Origin: Serratia nematodiphila DZ0503SBS1 | GTDB taxonomy: Bacteria; Pseudomonadota; Gammaproteobacteria; Enterobacterales; Enterobacteriaceae | Assembly: GCF_000738675.1 (NCBI RefSeq) | Contig: NZ_JPUX01000001.1 | Location: 620,001-684,000 of the forward strand | Length of the DNA stretch: 64,000 nucleotides | Reading direction: 5' to 3' | In this document: in pieces, positions 20,373-32,479 of the stretch | Position numbering within the stretch: position 1 is the first letter of the stretch | How the letters are laid out: the number at the start of each line of letters is the position of its first letter | The notes under the pieces: generated by a model | Database searches by the model: none | Told to the model about the DNA's origin: nothing | What the model saw: only the letters and a program-made list of their open reading frames with translations | Made by a program: the position numbers and the translations under genes

Positions 20373-22325
20373 TTACTTACCGCTTAAATCGATGCGATAA
20401 ACCGCGAAGCCGATGCTGTCGCTGCCTGCGGCGCTCATCGGATATTGGGCGTGCTCTTTGATAAACCTTGTCGCTTTGTCCGAAGGCGAGGTCTCGAAGC
20501 GGATATCCAGCGGCTGCTGGCTGCTGAAGTTCGCCAAACGCCAGTTGTTGTCCGCCTGCGGGCGCACCGCGCCATGCCGCTGGGTTTCGGCGCTGATGTA
20601 GGCCGCCAGCACCGAGCGGTTTTCATCCGGCGAAGCGAAGGCGATATGTTTGTCGCCGGTGCCGGCAAATTTGCCGCCGTAGGCGCGGTAGTTGTTGGTG
20701 GCGACCAGGAAGGTGGCGTTCGGATCGATCGGCTTGCCGTTGAAGGTCAGCTGCTTGATACGCTCCGCCTTGTCGTTGATCCGTTGGCATTCGCCGTCGT
20801 AGCGCGCCGGCTGGCTGACGTCGATCTGGTAGTTGACGCCGTCGATCACGTCGAAGTTATAGGTGCGGAAGCCGTCCCAGTTGATCAAGCCCTGCGGCTT
20901 GGCGCTGTTGACGTCGATCTGGTTGAACTGGCCGGCGGAGCACTCCAGCCACTCTTTCACCTCTTTGCCGCTCGCCTTCACCACCACCAACGTATTGGGG
21001 TAGAGATAGAGATCGGCGGCGTTGCGGAAGGTGAGCTGGCCTTTTTCCACTTCGACGAAGCTGGCGGGATCGTTCTTGCGGCCGCCGACCTTGAACGGCG
21101 CCGCCGCCGACAGCACCGGCAGATCGGCCAGATCCGGGTCGCCCTGGATGTAATGTTCGACGTAGGCCTTCTGCGCATTGTTGACGATTTGCACCGTCGG
21201 ATCGTCCTGCACCAGCGCCAGATAGCTGTACATGTTGCCGTCGGATTTACCGATCGGCTGGCTGACGAACTCGCGCGTGCCCTTGTGATCGTCCGCCAAC
21301 ACCTTCACCAGCGCGGCGTCTTCCGCCGCCAGCGATTTCTTGTTCTCTTTGTCGTAGATCGGCCGTGCTTCCGCGTTGGCGGCGGTCACTTTCCAGCTGC
21401 CGCCATCGTTGTTGAGCTGCAGATCGACCACGCCGAGATGGTCGCCCCATTGGCCCGGCATCACCGCCGGCACGCCGTTCAGCAGGCCTTTGTCGATATC
21501 CGCGCCTTTGATGTTGGCAAAGTCCTTGCTCGGGAACACCGCATGGGCGTGGCCGAACATGATGGCGTCGATGCCCGGCACCTGGCTGAGGTAATAGACC
21601 GAGTTTTCCGCCATCGCCTTGTAAGGCTCGCTGGACAGCCCGGAATGCGGGATCGCCACCACCAGATCGGCGCCCTCTTTACGCATCTGCGGCACGTAGC
21701 GCTTGGCGGTAGCGGTGATGTCGTCCACCGTCACTTTGCCCTGCAGGTTGGCCTTGTCCCACACCAGGATCTGCGGCGGCACGAAGCCGATGTAGCCGAT
21801 GCGCAGCGTATGCGCCTTGCCGTCGCGATCTTTCACCGGCGTATCGACGATGATGTACGGCGTGAACAGCGGTTTTTGCGTTTTGGCGTCGATGACGTTG
21901 GCGTTGATATACGGGAATTTGGCGCCGGCGATGGCGTTCTTCAGGTAGTCCAGCCCATAGTTGAACTCATGGTTGCCGATGTTGCCGACGACGTAGTCCA
22001 GCGTGTTCATCGCCTTATAGACCGGGTGCACGTCGCCCGGTTTCAGCCCCTTGGCCGCCATGTAGTCGCCGAGCGGGCTGCCCTGAATGATGTCGCCGTT
22101 GTCCACCAACACCGCGTTGGCGGCCTGCTGGCGCGCCTGTTGGATCAGGCTGGCGGTGCGCACCAGGCCGAACTTGTCGGTCGGCGTGTCCTTGTAGTAA
22201 TCGAAGTCCATCATGTTGCTGTGCAGATCGGTGGTTTCCAGCACGCGCAGATCGACGGTGGCCGCTTGCGCGGAGGCGCACACCAGCAGCGCAAGCGCGG
22301 ACAGCGTCAGTGGATGCTTCATCAT
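20373..22325 (-). CDS. cpdB: Periplasmic 2',3'-cyclic-nucleotide 2'-phosphodiesterase/3'-nucleotidase CpdB
   Basis: About 650 residues (E. coli 647). Signal peptide ([22 protein letters not shown]), metallophosphatase domain ([50 protein letters not shown]) and 5'-nucleotidase C-terminal domain ([20 protein letters not shown] onward). Converts 2',3'-cyclic nucleotides to nucleosides for uptake. Start chosen at 22325 because GGAGAG lies 8-10 bases upstream; the next codon is also ATG. Divergent from cysQ, as in E. coli. Confidence 0.96.
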   Translation of the reverse strand: MMKHPLTLSALALLVCASAQAATVDLRVLETTDLHSNMMDFDYYKDTPTDKFGLVRTASLIQQARQQAANAVLVDNGDIIQGSPLGDYMAAKGLKPGDVHPVYKAMNTLDYVVGNIGNHEFNYGLDYLKNAIAGAKFPYINANVIDAKTQKPLFTPYIIVDTPVKDRDGKAHTLRIGYIGFVPPQILVWDKANLQGKVTVDDITATAKRYVPQMRKEGADLVVAIPHSGLSSEPYKAMAENSVYYLSQVPGIDAIMFGHAHAVFPSKDFANIKGADIDKGLLNGVPAVMPGQWGDHLGVVDLQLNNDGGSWKVTAANAEARPIYDKENKKSLAAEDAALVKVLADDHKGTREFVSQPIGKSDGNMYSYLALVQDDPTVQIVNNAQKAYVEHYIQGDPDLADLPVLSAAAPFKVGGRKNDPASFVEVEKGQLTFRNAADLYLYPNTLVVVKASGKEVKEWLECSAGQFNQIDVNSAKPQGLINWDGFRTYNFDVIDGVNYQIDVSQPARYDGECQRINDKAERIKQLTFNGKPIDPNATFLVATNNYRAYGGKFAGTGDKHIAFASPDENRSVLAAYISAETQRHGAVRPQADNNWRLANFSSQQPLDIRFETSPSDKATRFIKEHAQYPMSAAGSDSIGFAVYRIDLSGK

Positions 22326-22580
22326 TTGGGATTCTCTCCATTCCATTATTCGAGTGTTATCGCAGAGGGAAATGTAATTAACACTGCTTGCCACAGTAAA
22401 CTGTGAAGTGTGGCAGAAAATGGCGGCGGGTAACGCGGGGAAGCTCACAGTTGTGCCCAACAAGAAATGAGGAATTCCCGAGGCTTAGGCGGTTGAGATG
22501 GATATTCGGCGTAAAAAAAACTAGTCTGCTAGCAGAGACAGAGGGAAATTTCCCACGGAGATGCAGAGTTGAGGTGCATG

Positions 22581-23321
22581 ATGTTAGAGCGAATTTGCCA
22601 ACTGTCCCGCGAGGCGGGGGCGGCGATCATGGCGGTGTACGACGGCGAACAACCGCTTGATGTCGCACAGAAAAAAGATGATTCACCGGTGACGGCGGCC
22701 GATCTGGCGGCGCATCACATCATCAAGCGCGGCCTGGCGGCCCTGACGCCGGAGGTGCCGCTGCTGTCGGAAGAGGATCCGCCGGCGTGGGAAGAGCGCC
22801 GCGGCTGGACGCGCTACTGGCTGGTCGATCCGTTGGACGGCACCAAAGAGTTTTTACATCGCAATGGCGAGTTCACGGTCAATATCGCCCTGATTGAAGA
22901 CGGGCAGGCGGTGATGGGGGTGGTGTACGCCCCGGCGATCGACGTGTTGTATCTGGCGGAGCGCGGTAAGGCCTGGAAAGAAGAGAAGGGCGTGCGGCAG
23001 GCGATCGGCGTCAGCAACGCGCATCCGCCGCTGGTGGTGGTGAGCCGCTCGCATATCGATGACGAACTGAAAGATTATTTGCAGCAGTTGGGCGAGCACC
23101 AGACCGTGTCAGTCGGTTCCTCGCTGAAGTTCTGTCTGGTGGCGGAAGGCAAGGCGCAGCTCTATCCGCGCTTCGGGCCGACCAACATTTGGGATACCGC
23201 CGCAGGGCATGCGGTGGCGGTGGCCGCCGGGGCGCAAATTCACGATTGGCAGGGTAAGCCATTGCTCTATACCCCGCGTGAATCTTTCCTCAACCCCGGC
23301 TTCCGGGTGTCGCTGTTCTGA
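22581..23321 (+). CDS. cysQ: 3'(2'),5'-bisphosphate nucleotidase CysQ
   Basis: 246 residues, identical in length to E. coli CysQ with this start (MLERICQL). Inositol-monophosphatase fold: [24 protein letters not shown] and WDTAAGHAV carry the metal ligands. Removes 3'-phosphoadenosine 5'-phosphate made during sulphate assimilation. GAGG at 22571-22574 sits 6 bases before the chosen ATG; an ATG three bases earlier is possible. Confidence 0.95.
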   Translation: MLERICQLSREAGAAIMAVYDGEQPLDVAQKKDDSPVTAADLAAHHIIKRGLAALTPEVPLLSEEDPPAWEERRGWTRYWLVDPLDGTKEFLHRNGEFTVNIALIEDGQAVMGVVYAPAIDVLYLAERGKAWKEEKGVRQAIGVSNAHPPLVVVSRSHIDDELKDYLQQLGEHQTVSVGSSLKFCLVAEGKAQLYPRFGPTNIWDTAAGHAVAVAAGAQIHDWQGKPLLYTPRESFLNPGFRVSLF

Positions 23322-23322
23322 G

Positions 23323-23880
23323 TCAGTTCGCCAACAGCTGGTGCAGCTTGGACATCACCTGCTGCACCTCTTCCGGCGTCAGCGCGCCGTCTTTGGCGAA
23401 CTGGATGCGCCCTTGCTTATCCAGCACCACGATGGCGGAGCCTTTCGGCTGCAGATCCCAGGCTTTGCGCACGTTGCCGTCGCTGTCGACGATAAACTGC
23501 GACCATGGGAACTCCTTCTTGCTGTCTTCAATACTGCTGCGCACGAACATCGCGGTGCCCATCAGGGCATCGTCGGTGTTGACGATTGTCGTCGTTTGGT
23601 AACGATCGTGTGGTAGCTTCGCCTTCTTGATCGCTTCAATCAGTGGGTCGTTCATGTCTTTGGCGGAGCTGCGGCCGGCAATATGTTGTATCACTCGCAC
23701 TTTTCCACTGAGCTGCGCGCTGTTCCAGTTCTGATAGCTAAAATTACCGTCAGCGTAATTGAGCTCTCCTTTGTCGCTGACGCCGACCGGCGCCACGCGC
23801 TGCTGGAGCTGGAAGTTGTGCGCGGAAGCGAAAAGCGGGGCGAGCAGCAGGGATACCATCAGCATGCGACTTGTTTTCAT
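23323..23880 (-). CDS. ytfJ: YtfJ family periplasmic protein
   Basis: 185 residues with a signal peptide (MKTSRMLMVSLLLAPLFASA) and a thioredoxin-like fold lacking a CxxC motif: VRVIQHIAGRSSAKDMNDPLIEAIK, PWSQFIVDSDGNVRKAWDLQ, AIVVLDKQGRIQFAKDGAL. Function unknown. CAAGGAG precedes the chosen ATG. Convergent with cysQ, one base apart, as in E. coli. Confidence 0.9.
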   Translation of the reverse strand: MKTSRMLMVSLLLAPLFASAHNFQLQQRVAPVGVSDKGELNYADGNFSYQNWNSAQLSGKVRVIQHIAGRSSAKDMNDPLIEAIKKAKLPHDRYQTTTIVNTDDALMGTAMFVRSSIEDSKKEFPWSQFIVDSDGNVRKAWDLQPKGSAIVVLDKQGRIQFAKDGALTPEEVQQVMSKLHQLLAN

Positions 23881-24210
23881 GCTTTCTCCTTGTAATGGGG
23901 GGAATTTGTGCGACAGCACTTCGACAGCCTAAAGCATAGGATGTGATAAGAGGTCTGTCCTGTTAACCGGATCGCAGATTTTCCCTTGGTTCGCTAATCA
24001 TCAGATTTTGAAGGGATATCCTGAAAACGTTATAAATTATCATATACAATTCTGTCAAAAAGTGTAAATCCAGCGTAGATATCCGGGCAGAAGTGAACGT
24101 TCTGGTCTTTACTGGGTCTACTACATGCAATCAAGTTGCGTTCTGAATTTCGAGGCTGCCACCTTTGGCGGCTCGCTGAGCGCATGGATCAACGGGAGGA
24201 GCGTAAAAGA
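23881..24210. other. ytfJ-ytfK intergenic region
   Basis: 330 bases, AT-rich around 24020-24090, no coding frame. It must contain divergent promoters. CTGTCAA-AAA-GTGTAAA at 24054-24070 resembles half of a PhoB box with a poorer second half, and TAGATA follows at 24077. In E. coli ytfK is PhoB-dependent, so this is a candidate only. Confidence 0.4.
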
Positions 24211-24417
24211 ATGAGAATCTTCCAGCGTTATAACCCTTTGAAAGTGGCAAAGTACGTTAAGACCCTGTTTCGCGGAAGGCTGTATATCAAGGACGTGGGC
24301 GCATTTGAATTCGACGAGGGGAAAATCCTGCCGCCGAAGATTCGCGACAAGTGCCATTTCAGCGTGATGTCTGAAGTTAACCGTCAGGTGCTGCTGTTGC
24401 AGACCGAGATGGGGTGA
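24211..24417 (+). CDS. ytfK: YtfK, SpoT-interacting stress-signalling protein
   Basis: 68 residues, the same length as E. coli YtfK and nearly collinear with it ([30 protein letters not shown] at the start, [16 protein letters not shown] at the end). In E. coli YtfK tips SpoT toward (p)ppGpp synthesis under phosphate or fatty-acid starvation. GGGAGGAG 10 bases upstream fixes this start over longer in-frame readings. Confidence 0.95.
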   Translation: MRIFQRYNPLKVAKYVKTLFRGRLYIKDVGAFEFDEGKILPPKIRDKCHFSVMSEVNRQVLLLQTEMG

Positions 24418-24437
24418 GCACCTCGCTGACAGCGGTA

Positions 24438-24472
24438 AAAAAATGCGGCCCCGATGGGGCCGCTGATGTTTT
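24438..24472. terminator. Bidirectional terminator between ytfK and ytfL
   Basis: Perfect stem GCGGCCCC/GGGGCCGC around GAT, with an A-run on the left and TGATGTTTTTG on the right, so it can serve both convergent genes. Confidence 0.88.
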
Positions 24473-24485
24473 TGTCTTACCGCCG

Positions 24486-25817
24486 TCAGGCCGCAGGCGT
24501 GTCGTCCGGCGCTTTCGGCAGCACCGCCGCCGGCTTGTCGCTCAGCCGGGTGACCAGCAGCTGGTCTATCTTGTAGCTGTCGATATCCACCACTTCGAAC
24601 TTGTAGCCGGCGTATTTGACGAAGTCGGTGCGTTTCGGGATCTTGCGCAGCATATACATCATAAAGCCGCCGATGGTCTCGTAGTTGCCTGCCTGCGGGA
24701 ACTCGTCGATGTCCAGCACGCGCATCACGTCGTCGATCGGCGTGCCGCCTTCAATCAGCCATGAACTTTCGTCGCGCGCCACGATCTGCTCTTCCTGGCC
24801 CTGGCCGACCAGATCGCCCATCAGCGTGGTCATCACGTCGTTAAGGGTGATGATGCCCACCACCAACGCATATTCATTGAGGATCACCGCGAAGTCTTCG
24901 CCGGCGGTTTTGAAGCTTTCCAGCGCTTCGGACAGCGTCAGCGTGTCCGGCACGATCAGCGCCGAGCGGATCTGCACGCCGCTGCTCAGCACCAGGCTTT
25001 GGTTGCCCAGCACGCGGTTCAGCAGGTCTTTGGAATCGACGTAGCCGACCACCTGATCGATATGGCCGTCGCACACCAGGAACTTGGAGTGCGGGTGAGT
25101 CGAGACTTTCTCCTTGATGCTCTCTTCGCTTTCGCGCAGATCGAAGTACACCACGCTTTCGCGCGAGGTCATCGAAGACGGCACGGTGCGCGATTCCAGT
25201 TCGAACACGTTTTCAATCAGCTCGTGCTCCTGTTTGCGCAGCACGCCCGCCAGGGCGCCGGCTTCCACCACCGCATAGATGTCATCGGAGGTGATGTCGT
25301 CTTTACGCACCATCGGCAGCTTGAACATACGGAAGATCAGGTTGGCCATGCCGTTGAAGAACCACACCAGCGGGCGGAAGATCATGATGGAGAAACGCAT
25401 CGGGTTGATGATCCGGACGGCGACCGTCTCTGGTGCAATCATACCGATGCGCTTCGGGGTCAAATCGGCGAACAGGATAAACAGGCTGGTCACCAGCACG
25501 AAAGAGCAGATGAAGCTGACCTGTTCCGCCAATTCGGGCGACAGGAAACGATCGAACAACACCTTGAAAGTGGGCGAGAAAGCCGCGTCGCCGACGATAC
25601 CGCCGAGGATGGCCACGGCGTTCAGGCCGATCTGCACCACGGTGAAGAAGATGCCAGGGGTTTCTTGCAGCTTGAGCACTCTGGCGGCGTTGACGTTACC
25701 TTCGTCAGCCATCAGCTTCAGTTTGATCTTGCGCGAGGCGGCCAGAGAGATTTCCGACAGTGAGAAGAACGCACTCACCGCGATCAGAAAAAGAATCAGT
25801 AAAATACTGTTTAACAT
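24486..25817 (-). CDS. ytfL: CNNM/CBS/CorC transporter-domain membrane protein YtfL
   Basis: 443 residues: DUF21 (CNNM) membrane domain with four hydrophobic segments (about residues 1-190), two CBS domains (about 200-340) and a CorC/HlyC domain at the C-terminus (DESSWLIEGGTPIDDVMRVL). Related proteins export Mg2+ or other cations; E. coli YtfL has been linked to putrescine export. Highly similar to E. coli YtfL from its first residues (MLNSILLILFLIAVSAFFSLSE). Confidence 0.94.
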   Translation of the reverse strand: MLNSILLILFLIAVSAFFSLSEISLAASRKIKLKLMADEGNVNAARVLKLQETPGIFFTVVQIGLNAVAILGGIVGDAAFSPTFKVLFDRFLSPELAEQVSFICSFVLVTSLFILFADLTPKRIGMIAPETVAVRIINPMRFSIMIFRPLVWFFNGMANLIFRMFKLPMVRKDDITSDDIYAVVEAGALAGVLRKQEHELIENVFELESRTVPSSMTSRESVVYFDLRESEESIKEKVSTHPHSKFLVCDGHIDQVVGYVDSKDLLNRVLGNQSLVLSSGVQIRSALIVPDTLTLSEALESFKTAGEDFAVILNEYALVVGIITLNDVMTTLMGDLVGQGQEEQIVARDESSWLIEGGTPIDDVMRVLDIDEFPQAGNYETIGGFMMYMLRKIPKRTDFVKYAGYKFEVVDIDSYKIDQLLVTRLSDKPAAVLPKAPDDTPAA

Positions 25818-25997
25818 AATCTATCCATACGTGCCGACGGGATGCCGGCGCTCTTGAGGAAGGGTAGTACATAGTAAAAAAAGCAGCGATAACAACCAGA
25901 AGGGAAGCTATCGGGCCGCAGAAGCGACCCGCATAGTATAGCAGTTGCCCCACAGGGGCCGCCAGCGGTTAAAAAAGTGCCGCCGGCCGGCATCAAA

Positions 25998-26639
25998 TCA
26001 GCCCTGCGGCGGCAGGCAAACGCCGATGCCGCCCAGCCCGCAGTAGCCTTCCGGGTTCTTGTACAGGTACTGCTGGTGATCGTCTTCCGCGTAATAGAAC
26101 GGCAGCGCCGGTGCGATCTCGGTGGTGATGACGCGCTTATCGCCCGCCGCATCCATCGCCTGCTGGAAGCGTTGCAGGCTGCTTTCCGCCTCGGCCTGCT
26201 GCTCTGGGCTCAGCGTATAAATCGCCGAGCGGTACTGCGTGCCGACGTCGCCGCCCTGGCGCATGCCCTGCGCCGGATCGTGATTTTCCCAGAACAGCTG
26301 CAGCAGCTGTTTGTAGCTGACGACGTGCGGATCGAACACCACGCGCACCACTTCGGCGTGGCCGGTCTGGCCGCTGCACACTTCGCGGTAGGTCGGGTTC
26401 GGCGTGTAGCCGCCGCTGTAGCCGGCGGCGGTGCTGTAGACGCCCGGCTGTTGCCAGAACAGGCGCTCAACGCCCCAGAAACAGCCCATGGCGAAAACTG
26501 CCACCTCCATGCCGGCCGGCACCTGAGTCATCGAGTGTTCGGTGACGACGTTGAGCGTTGCGACAGGCATTGGCGTGGTGCGGCCAGGCAGCGCGCTTGC
26601 CTTATCGACGGTTTGTGATTTATCAAAAAATGGCACCAC
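25998..26639 (-). CDS. msrA: Peptide methionine (S)-sulfoxide reductase MsrA
   Basis: 213 residues. Catalytic Cys53 in MGCFWG and recycling cysteines 200 and 208 in [14 protein letters not shown]. The segment [20 protein letters not shown] is typical. Repairs oxidised methionine in proteins using thioredoxin. Start is GTG at 26639, with AGGAG six bases upstream; a second GTG follows immediately. Divergent from tamA, a linkage conserved in enterobacteria. Confidence 0.96.
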   Translation of the reverse strand: MVPFFDKSQTVDKASALPGRTTPMPVATLNVVTEHSMTQVPAGMEVAVFAMGCFWGVERLFWQQPGVYSTAAGYSGGYTPNPTYREVCSGQTGHAEVVRVVFDPHVVSYKQLLQLFWENHDPAQGMRQGGDVGTQYRSAIYTLSPEQQAEAESSLQRFQQAMDAAGDKRVITTEIAPALPFYYAEDDHQQYLYKNPEGYCGLGGIGVCLPPQG

Positions 26640-26925
26640 GGTTGACTCCTGTTGTCACAGTAAGAATTGACCCTACATGGCGGCGGTTCGGTTGTATCTC
26701 ACCGCGTCTTTGCCCACAATAAGCGGCAAGTTGGATTTTGTATAAGCTTAACGCAGTATTTTGAGCGCCAAAAGTGAAGAATTCGCCTGTTGCGCGGCGG
26801 TGGCAAAGCGCGGCGGGCGGCGTCCGGAAGAAGGTTGAAGAGGGCTGCCGTCATGATAGCGCGGAGTCTGCCCTGGCCCCGGAGCGAACACCATAACAGG
26901 ACAGTAAAATCAATAAGGAGAACAC

Positions 26926-28662
26926 GTGCCAAAGTACCCGGTCATGTGCTTGATATCTGTGTTGCTTGCGGCACCTGCAGCCTATGCGGCGAACGTGCGA
27001 CTGCAGGTGGAGGGGTTAAGCGGAGAGTTGGAAAAAAACGTCCGGGTGCGGCTGTCGTCGATCACGCCTGAAGAGGTCGGCACCGACGGCCGCTTCCGCG
27101 CACGGGTGGACGAGGCGGTGCGCCAGGGGCTGCGCGCGCTCGGCTATTACCAGCCGACTATCGAGTTTACGCTGGACGATCGGCCGGGGATGTCGCGCCC
27201 GGTGCTGCATGCCAAGGTCAATCCGGGCGAACCGGTGCGCATCGCCGGCGCCAACATCGTGCTGGAAGGCGGCGCGAAGACCGATGAGGACTACCTGGCG
27301 CTGGTAAAGAAGGATCGGCCGACCATCGGTGAGATCCTCAACCACGGCAAGTATGACAGTTTCAAAGGCTCGCTGACCGGCCTGGCGCTGCGCAAAGGCT
27401 ACTTCGACGCCGACATGACCAAAAGCCAGCTCGGCGTGGCCGAAGATCTGCACAAGGCATTTTGGGATATCGATTTCAACAGCGGCGAACGTTACCGCTT
27501 CGGCAAGGTGAAATTCACCGGTTCGCAAATTCGCGAAGACTATCTGCAAAATCTGGTGCCCTTTCATCAGGGGGATTACTACAGTTCGGAGGATTTGGCC
27601 GAGCTGAACCGCCGTTTGTCCGCCACCAACTGGTTCAACTCGGTGGTGGTGTCCCCTGATTTCAACGATGCCAAAGAGAACAAGATTTTGCCGTTGGACG
27701 CGCTGGTGACGCCGCGCACGCGCAACACCGTCGAAACCGGTATCGGTTATTCCACCGACGTCGGCCCGCGGGTGAAAGGCACCTGGAAAAAGCCCTGGCT
27801 CAACGATCGCGGGCATAGCCTGGAAACCAGCGCCAGCGTGTCGGCGCCGGAGCAGCAGCTGGATCTGACTTACAAGATCCCGCTGCTCAAGAACCCGCTG
27901 GAGCAGTATTACCTGCTGCAGGGCGGGCTCAAGAACGTCGATCTTAACGACACCAAATCCGTGACCTCCAAAGTGGTGGCCTCGCGCAACTGGGATCTCT
28001 CCAGCGGCTGGCAGCGGGCGATCAACCTGACCTGGCGCTGGGATAACTTTACCCAGGGCAACGTCAGCAACACCACCATGCTGCTGTACCCCGGCGTCAG
28101 CTTCAACCGCACCCGTTCGCGCGGCGGGCTGATGCCGACCTGGGGCGACAGCCAACGCTATTCCATCGACGTGTCCGACACTTCCTGGGGCTCCGGCGTG
28201 GACTTCGCGCTGATGCAGGCGCAGAACGTCTGGATCCGCACCCTGGCCGACAAGCATCGCTTTGTAGCGCGCGGGCAGGTGGGCTGGATCGAAACCAACG
28301 ACTTCGACAAGGTGCCGCCGGATCTGCGCTTCTTCGCCGGCGGTGACCGCAGCATTCGTGGCTACAAGTACAAAGACATTTCGCCGCGCGGCGACGACGG
28401 CAAGCTGACCGGCGCCTCCAAGATGCTGACCGGCTCGCTGGAGTACCAATACAACGTGACCGGCAAATGGTGGGGGGCGATGTTCGTCGATTCCGGTGAA
28501 GCGGTGAACGATATCAAGCAGAGCAACTTCAAGACCGGCGCCGGCGTAGGCGTGCGCTGGCAGTCGCCGGTGGGGCCGGTGAAGCTGGATATCGCCGCGC
28601 CCGTGGGGGACAAGGACACCCACGGGATGCAGTTCTACATCGGTTTGGGGCCTGAACTATGA
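26926..28662 (+). CDS. tamA: Outer-membrane translocation and assembly subunit TamA
   Basis: 578 residues. Signal peptide ([21 protein letters not shown]), three POTRA domains (about residues 22-265) and a 16-strand Omp85 barrel ending in the beta-signal FYIGLGPEL; the lid-loop motif [12 protein letters not shown] is present. With TamB it helps insert autotransporters and transports phospholipid toward the outer membrane. Starts at GTG five bases after AAGGAG. The stop overlaps the tamB start (ATGA). Confidence 0.97.
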   Translation: MPKYPVMCLISVLLAAPAAYAANVRLQVEGLSGELEKNVRVRLSSITPEEVGTDGRFRARVDEAVRQGLRALGYYQPTIEFTLDDRPGMSRPVLHAKVNPGEPVRIAGANIVLEGGAKTDEDYLALVKKDRPTIGEILNHGKYDSFKGSLTGLALRKGYFDADMTKSQLGVAEDLHKAFWDIDFNSGERYRFGKVKFTGSQIREDYLQNLVPFHQGDYYSSEDLAELNRRLSATNWFNSVVVSPDFNDAKENKILPLDALVTPRTRNTVETGIGYSTDVGPRVKGTWKKPWLNDRGHSLETSASVSAPEQQLDLTYKIPLLKNPLEQYYLLQGGLKNVDLNDTKSVTSKVVASRNWDLSSGWQRAINLTWRWDNFTQGNVSNTTMLLYPGVSFNRTRSRGGLMPTWGDSQRYSIDVSDTSWGSGVDFALMQAQNVWIRTLADKHRFVARGQVGWIETNDFDKVPPDLRFFAGGDRSIRGYKYKDISPRGDDGKLTGASKMLTGSLEYQYNVTGKWWGAMFVDSGEAVNDIKQSNFKTGAGVGVRWQSPVGPVKLDIAAPVGDKDTHGMQFYIGLGPEL

Positions 28663-31600
28663 GCCTGGTTAAAAAGATTTGCCTCGGATTTCTGATCATT
28701 CTGCTGTTGCTGATCGGCGGCCTGGCCTTCCTGGTGGGGACCACCACCGGTTTGCATATGGTCATCAACGGCGCAGCGCGCTGGGTGCCGGGGTTGGAGA
28801 TCGCCGGCGTCAGCGGCGGCTGGCGCGATCTGACGCTGAAGGGCGTGAAGTATCAGATGCCGGGCGTGACGGTCAACGCCGGGCAGTTCCATCTCTCCCT
28901 CGATCTCTCCTGCTTTAAACGCAGCTCGCTGTGCGTTAACGCCTTGACCGCTCAGGACGTGGACGTGGCGGTGAACACCAAAGAGATGGCGCCCTCCGCG
29001 CCGGTGGAGGAGAGCAGTGAACCGACCACCAATCTCAGCACCCCTTATCCGATCACCCTGCGCCTGCTGGCGCTGAATAACGTCAAGGTCACCGTCGACG
29101 ACACCGCCATTTCTCTGGCCGAGTTCCGCACCGGCGCGCAGTGGCAAGAGCGCGCGCTGACGCTGATGCCAACCAAGATCGGCTCGTTGCTGATTGCCTT
29201 GCCGAAAACGCCGCAAAATCCGTTGCCGGAAGCGGTGCAACCGGCGGTCGAGGTGGCGAAAAAGGTCGGTGAGCAGGTTACCGACGCGGCGAAACCGGCG
29301 CCGCAGCCGGAGGAGAGGCCGCTCGGCGAAACGCTGAAGGAACTGTTCGCCAAACCGCTGTTGCCGGATCTGCCGGACATCCGTCTGCCGCTGGATATCA
29401 CCGTGAAAGAGATCAGCGGCGAACAGCTGCGCTTGACCGGCGATACCGACGTGCTGATCACAAGCCTGTTGCTGCAGGCCAGCACGCAGGATCAGCATAT
29501 CCAGCTGGACAACTTCGACGTGAAGTCGCCGCAGGGCACGCTGTCGGTGCAGGGGCAAGCGACCCTGACCGGCGACTGGCCGGTGGCGCTGACCGCCAAC
29601 AGCGCGTTGAATATCGAGCCGCTGAAGGGCGAGAAGGTGAAGCTGAACATCGGCGGCGGGTTGCGTGATGAGCTGAAGGTGGCGCTGAACCTGTCCGGCC
29701 CGGTCGGCGCCCAGCTTGATGTGCAAACCCGGCTGGCCGAAGCCGGCCTGCCGCTGGCGCTGACGCTGCAGAGCAAACAGCTGAAATGGCCGCTGAGCGG
29801 CGAGGCGCAGTACCAGGTTAACGATTTCCGCCTGCGCTTTAACGGCAAGGCGACAGACTATGCGCTGTCGACGCGCGCCAATCTGAAAGGCCAGGATCTG
29901 CCGCCGGCGGTGCTGACGCTGGACGGCAAAGGCAACGTCGAGCAGTTCAAGCTGGAGCGCCTGCGCCTGGCGGCGCTGCAGGGCAATACCGATCTCACCG
30001 CGCTGGTGGACTGGAGCAAGGCCATCAGCTGGACCTCGCAATTGACGCTGAGCGGCATCAATACCGCCAAGCAGTGGCCGGAATGGCCGGCGAAACTCGA
30101 CGGCAAGATCACCACGCGCGGCAGCCTGCACGGCGGCAGCTGGCAGCTGCAGGTGCCGGTGCTGCAGCTGGACGGCAACGTGAAGCAGAACAAGGTCACG
30201 GCGCGCGGCACGCTGAGCGGCAACGCCGCCGGGCAGTGGAAAATCCCCGGCATCGATCTGACGCTGGGGCGCAACCAGCTGAACGTCAAAGGGCAACTGG
30301 ACGAGAAGAGCTGGAACCTGGACGCCAACATCGACGCACCGCGTCTGGACGGCGCGCTGCCGGGCCTCGGCGGCACCGCCAAAGGGCTGCTGAAGCTGCG
30401 CGGCAATCTGCAGGCGCCTCAGCTGCTGGCGGATTTGACCGCCTCCGGTTTGCAGTGGCAGGCGCTGCGCATCAACCGCGTGAAGATCGACGGCGACGTG
30501 CGCTCCACGGATCAGATCCAGGGGCAGCTGGCGGTACGCGTCGAGCAGCTGAAGCAGGACGCGCTGGAAGTCAGCCTGCTGACCCTCGACGCCAAAGGCA
30601 GCGAGAAGCAGCATCAGCTGCAGCTGAAGATCGACGGCAAACCGGTCTCCGGCCAGCTGGCGCTGCAGGGCAGCTTCGATCGTCAGCAGCAGCGCTGGCG
30701 CGGCAATCTGAATAACACCCGCTTCGATACGCCGGTCGGGGAGTGGCGCCTGACGCGCGCCATCGCGCTGGACTACCTGAACACCGCGCAGAAAATCAGC
30801 ATCGGGCCGCACTGCTGGCAGAACCCGAACGCCGAGCTGTGCGTGCCGAAGACCATCGAAGCCGGCCAGAGCGGCCAGGCCAGCGTGGTGCTCAACCGGT
30901 TCGATCTGGCGATGATCAAGCCGTTCCTCGGCCCGGAGACCGCCCTGAGCGGCGTGTTCACCGGCCGGGCCGACGTCAGCTGGAAACCGGGCGGCGCGCT
31001 GCCGGAGGCGAAGGTCACCCTGGCCGGTAACGGCGTCAAGGTGGTGCAGCAAGTACAGGGCAATGCGCTGCCGATCGCCTTCGATACGCTGACCCTCAAC
31101 GCCGGCCTGAATAACGGCCGCGCGCAGGCCGACTGGCGGATCAAGCTGGCCAACAACGGCCAGTTCGACGGCAATATCCAGGTGGCGGATCCGCAGGTGC
31201 GGCGCACCATCAGCGGCAACGTCAATATCACCAACATTTCGCTGGCGCTGATCAACCCGGCGCTGATGAAGGGCGAAAGCGCGGCGGGCATGCTGAACGC
31301 CAACCTGCGCCTGGGCGGCAGCGCGCAGAAGCCGCTGGTGTTCGGCCGTCTGGCGTTGGATCGGGCGAAGGTGCAGGGGCACTGGATGCCGTTCGATATG
31401 ACCGACGCGCGGCTGGCGGTGAATTTCAACGGCATGACCTCAACGCTGGAAGGGCTGCTCAGCACCACGCGCGGCCAGCTGAATCTGGCGGGCGACGCCG
31501 ACTGGCGTGACATCAACGCCTGGCGCGCGCGCATCGCCGCCAAGGGCGACAAGCTGCGGGTGACGGTGCCGCCGATGATCCGCATCGACGTATCGCCGGA

Positions 31601-32477
31601 TCTGGTGTTCGAAGCCACGCCGCAGCTGTTCTCGCTCAACGGCAAGGTCGACATCCCTTGGGCGCGCATCACGGTGCAGGAACTGCCGGAAAGCGCGGTG
31701 GGCGTCTCTTCCGACGAGGTGATGCTGGACGATCAGCTGAAGCCGATTCAACCGAAGACCGCCTCGATCCCGATCAACAGCAATCTGATGATCCACGTCG
31801 GCAACGACGTGCGGCTGGACGCCTTCGGCCTGAAAGCCCGCCTGAAGGGCGATTTGAAAGTGGTGCAGGACAAGAAAGGGCTGGGCCTCAATGGCCAGAT
31901 TGACATCCCTTCCGGTCGCTTCCATGCTTATGGTCAGGATTTGATCGTGCGTAAAGGGCAGCTGATGTTCTCCGGCCCGCCGGATCAGCCGCTGCTCAAT
32001 ATCGAGGCGATCCGTAACCCGGAATCCACCGAGGACGACGTGACCGCCGGCGTGCGCGTGACCGGCCTGGCGGATGCGCCGAAGCTGGAAGTGTTCTCCG
32101 ATCCGGCCAAATCGCAACAGGAAGCCCTATCTTATCTGCTGCGCGGTCAGGGCTTAAGCAGTTCCGGCGCCGACGGCAACGCCATGACGTCGATGTTAAT
32201 CGGCATGGGGGTTGCACAAAGTGGTCAACTTGTGGGTAAAATCGGCGAGGCATTCGGCGTGAGTAATTTGGCTCTGGACACTCAAGGGGTTGGCGACAAT
32301 TCCCAGGTTGTCGTGAGCGGCTATGTCCTCCCAGGCTTACAAGTAAAATATGGGGTGGGCATTTTCGACTCGCTGGCCACGCTGACGTTGCGTTATCGCC
32401 TGATGCCTAAGTTGTATCTTGAAGCGGTGTCTGGTCTCGACCAGGCATTAGATTTGCTCTATCAGTTTGAGTTTTAG
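28659..32477 (+). CDS. tamB: Translocation and assembly module TamB (AsmA-like bridge protein)
   Basis: 1272 residues. One N-terminal membrane anchor (about residues 7-30), then a very long periplasmic beta-taco of the AsmA-like type and the conserved DUF490 C-terminus ([20 protein letters not shown] ... [27 protein letters not shown]). E. coli TamB is about 1259 residues. Spans the periplasm and partners TamA; with YhdP and YdbH it moves glycerophospholipids. Very GC-rich, which generates long spurious antisense frames. Confidence 0.96.
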   Translation: MSLVKKICLGFLIILLLLIGGLAFLVGTTTGLHMVINGAARWVPGLEIAGVSGGWRDLTLKGVKYQMPGVTVNAGQFHLSLDLSCFKRSSLCVNALTAQDVDVAVNTKEMAPSAPVEESSEPTTNLSTPYPITLRLLALNNVKVTVDDTAISLAEFRTGAQWQERALTLMPTKIGSLLIALPKTPQNPLPEAVQPAVEVAKKVGEQVTDAAKPAPQPEERPLGETLKELFAKPLLPDLPDIRLPLDITVKEISGEQLRLTGDTDVLITSLLLQASTQDQHIQLDNFDVKSPQGTLSVQGQATLTGDWPVALTANSALNIEPLKGEKVKLNIGGGLRDELKVALNLSGPVGAQLDVQTRLAEAGLPLALTLQSKQLKWPLSGEAQYQVNDFRLRFNGKATDYALSTRANLKGQDLPPAVLTLDGKGNVEQFKLERLRLAALQGNTDLTALVDWSKAISWTSQLTLSGINTAKQWPEWPAKLDGKITTRGSLHGGSWQLQVPVLQLDGNVKQNKVTARGTLSGNAAGQWKIPGIDLTLGRNQLNVKGQLDEKSWNLDANIDAPRLDGALPGLGGTAKGLLKLRGNLQAPQLLADLTASGLQWQALRINRVKIDGDVRSTDQIQGQLAVRVEQLKQDALEVSLLTLDAKGSEKQHQLQLKIDGKPVSGQLALQGSFDRQQQRWRGNLNNTRFDTPVGEWRLTRAIALDYLNTAQKISIGPHCWQNPNAELCVPKTIEAGQSGQASVVLNRFDLAMIKPFLGPETALSGVFTGRADVSWKPGGALPEAKVTLAGNGVKVVQQVQGNALPIAFDTLTLNAGLNNGRAQADWRIKLANNGQFDGNIQVADPQVRRTISGNVNITNISLALINPALMKGESAAGMLNANLRLGGSAQKPLVFGRLALDRAKVQGHWMPFDMTDARLAVNFNGMTSTLEGLLSTTRGQLNLAGDADWRDINAWRARIAAKGDKLRVTVPPMIRIDVSPDLVFEATPQLFSLNGKVDIPWARITVQELPESAVGVSSDEVMLDDQLKPIQPKTASIPINSNLMIHVGNDVRLDAFGLKARLKGDLKVVQDKKGLGLNGQIDIPSGRFHAYGQDLIVRKGQLMFSGPPDQPLLNIEAIRNPESTEDDVTAGVRVTGLADAPKLEVFSDPAKSQQEALSYLLRGQGLSSSGADGNAMTSMLIGMGVAQSGQLVGKIGEAFGVSNLALDTQGVGDNSQVVVSGYVLPGLQVKYGVGIFDSLATLTLRYRLMPKLYLEAVSGLDQALDLLYQFEF

Positions 32478-32479
32478 CG

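Noticed and set aside
20445..22406. 653-codon frame antisense to cpdB
   Set aside because: Shadow of a GC-rich gene; no ribosome-binding site or domain, while CpdB motifs are complete on the other strand.
26699..26932. Possible 77-codon minus-strand gene in the msrA-tamA gap
   Set aside because: Overlaps the tamA start and ribosome-binding site, lacks its own, and has unconvincing composition.
28635..31382. 915-codon open frame antisense to tamB
   Set aside because: Its sequence is Gln/Arg/His/Ala-rich low complexity, the usual mirror of a very GC-rich gene; TamB on the plus strand is unmistakable.
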